Assembly (NCBI RefSeq): GCF_963678635.1
Contig: NC_087068.1
Span: 22,101,029 to 22,165,028, forward strand
Source: Symsagittifera roscoffensis
Lineage: Eukaryota > Xenacoelomorpha > Acoela > Convolutidae
DNA length: 64,000 bases
Reading direction: 5' to 3'
In this document: piece by piece, positions 62,951-64,000 of the stretch
Position numbering within the stretch: position 1 is the stretch's first letter
Layout: each line of letters opens with the position of its first letter
Position numbers and translations under genes: made by a program
Notes under the pieces: generated by a model
What the model was told of the DNA's origin: nothing
Databases searched by the model: none
Seen by the model: only the letters and a program-made list of their open reading frames with translations

Positions 62951-63510
62951 ACTTCGTGCTCCTCGCCTTCGAGGTGCTAGGTCCTGATACATCTGACACT
63001 GTGATCTGCCTCAGCAGTGCTTCCTCATCGTTGGAGCTGATCACGATCTCTTCCCAAGCCTTCAGTTGTTCGCAGGATCGCATCCACTCCCTTTGCTCTT
63101 GCAACCTCTTCGTCTGGTTTGGCAAGCCCTACACTTTAGATTCCCGGCTCAGGCAAAAGGAGTTGTGTAGGCTCAAACTCACGTTCTTCGCCAAGTCTTC
63201 CTCCAATATTGACTCCCTCGCCTTAGTGTTATCTCTAGACACCCGACCAGCTCTTTTCCACCCCGTTGTGATTGCATTACGATGGGTCAATAAAGGTCTT
63301 TTGAAGGCTTCCGGCCCTATCTCAGCCAGGAACTGTCGATATTCTTTCTGATGTTTCTTCATGTGATCCTTCGTCACCGCGTATAACCAAGACGTCAATG
63401 TCGCTCGAAACCATGGGAAGAATCTCATGCGGCTCCATACATGCATGACATCCATTGGTATAGCGAATACCTTGCACGCAGTCTCAAACAACTCAAGCAT
63501 CCTGGCATGA
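62951..63510 (-). pseudogene. Unit D: C-terminal part of 3' block
   Basis: Copy of 48771-49315. The stretch 63129-63500 is open (LFETACKVFAIPMDVMHVWS, KDHMKKHQKEYRQFLAEIG). A CTT-to-CTA type change truncates the downstream part, where the homology continues in frame to about 62951. Confidence 0.65.
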
Positions 63511-64000
63511 TCCTAACACATGACTGTATCCTGACACATGATCGTCCATCGCAAGAATACTCTCCACTTCCAGATGTCAAATCGAGACAACTACCGGGTT
63601 CCATCTTCTTCATGGACTTCTCTAGCTTATTCATAATTTCTCCAGGCTCCTTATTCTGGGGTAGGATCGGCTTGTGTATCACGTTCAGTGTTTCCAAGTC
63701 TTCATCCTTCGTCGGCGACAGTCTTACTCGCTCCGTGACTTCTTCTATCAGGCTCGCATATGGATGTGGGCACCAAGAAGGCCACAGCAACTTACAATTA
63801 TCAATTTCAATTACCTTCGCTGTCCAAAACTTCAACAGCTCTGTCACTTCAAAATTCTTGTGGGCATTCCCGGCCTCTAATGCAAAAAAGGGTTGTATGG
63901 TATCCCCATTACTCCAGATACATATTGGTATTCCCACCGTTTGTTGGGTTTCGAGTAGTCTCTAGCCAGGGCTAAATTGCGATGCACGTAATGCCCTTCT
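63511..64000 (-). pseudogene. Unit D: 3' block, internally deleted, cut by the window edge
   Basis: After a short scrambled joint (CTGTATCCTGACACATGATC with a partial repeat at 63520-63560) the sequence resumes at the equivalent of B 50140: MKKMEPGSCLDLT, LLKFWTAKVIEI, YNPFL region. About 0.8 kb is missing relative to B. It continues beyond base 64000. Confidence 0.65.

Larger units (their letters stand above)
48272..64000. repeat. Tandem array of element 3' halves: unit B 48272-55727, unit C 55728-62458, unit D 62459 to window edge
   Basis: Each unit starts at the same base inside the 322-bp LTR (CACCCCAAAAT) and, in B and C, ends at the same point inside the SGNH coding region (CTCACRAGGAG). 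Only B has the complete LTR on its left. Units then differ by private deletions: about 0.19 kb in B near 49490, about 0.88 kb in C near 59535, about 0.8 kb in D near 63510. The identical joints show tandem duplication of one rearranged segment. The array continues past the window. Confidence 0.9.

Overview
The window is eukaryotic and almost wholly repetitive. I see no convincing single-copy host gene, rRNA, tRNA or CRISPR array. Nearly all coding signal is on the minus strand and belongs to decayed Ty3/gypsy-type LTR retrotransposons: two-knuckle gag, DTG aspartic protease, YVDD reverse transcriptase, RNase H, HHCC/DDE integrase and a GPY/F module. The style of gag-pol, the base composition and the large unfamiliar 3' ORFs suggest a nematode, possibly Caenorhabditis. 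That is recognition, not proof.

Layout, left to right (element sense runs right to left). 1-4473: 5' part of an element 'E1' (gag and pre-protease region), with a 14-bp satellite in its leader and a degenerate LTR. 4495-5146: LTR scrap, a plus-strand SGNH-hydrolase pseudogene and a perfect 25-bp inverted repeat. 5147-5809: the severed 3' end of an older element 'H'. 5810-30586: element 'X', about 24.8 kb, with 0.86-0.91 kb LTRs whose ends are TGTAACATTCG and CGAATGTCACA on the plus strand. X carries a long hairpin-rich leader, gag-PR-RT-RH-IN, a macro-domain-like ORF and then a second block of about 2,700 codons (SGNH-like domains plus unknown regions), ending at a polypurine tract and the 3' LTR. 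30587-47306: the 5' part of H, interrupted by a 4.98-kb tandem duplication that spans the H/X boundary. 47307-48013: remnants of older elements, including another primer-binding site. 48014-64000: a 322-bp LTR of a second family, then three tandem units (about 7.5 kb, 6.7 kb and one cut by the window edge), each carrying a diverged copy of the SGNH block.

Main inference: X is nested inside the macro ORF of H. The H sequence stops at one X LTR and resumes at the other with a 3-bp AGG overlap, and the uninterrupted site can be read in X itself. The SGNH block ends at the same purine tract (CCGGGGAGTA on the minus strand) plus an LTR in both LTR families, so it is an integral 3' part of these elements and not a chance neighbour. 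The expected logic is a giant LTR retrotransposon with normal gag-pol functions, an ADP-ribose-type macro module fused after integrase, and a large non-envelope-like 3' polyprotein in the position where retroviruses carry env. Every copy here has stops, frameshifts or deletions, so none looks autonomous.
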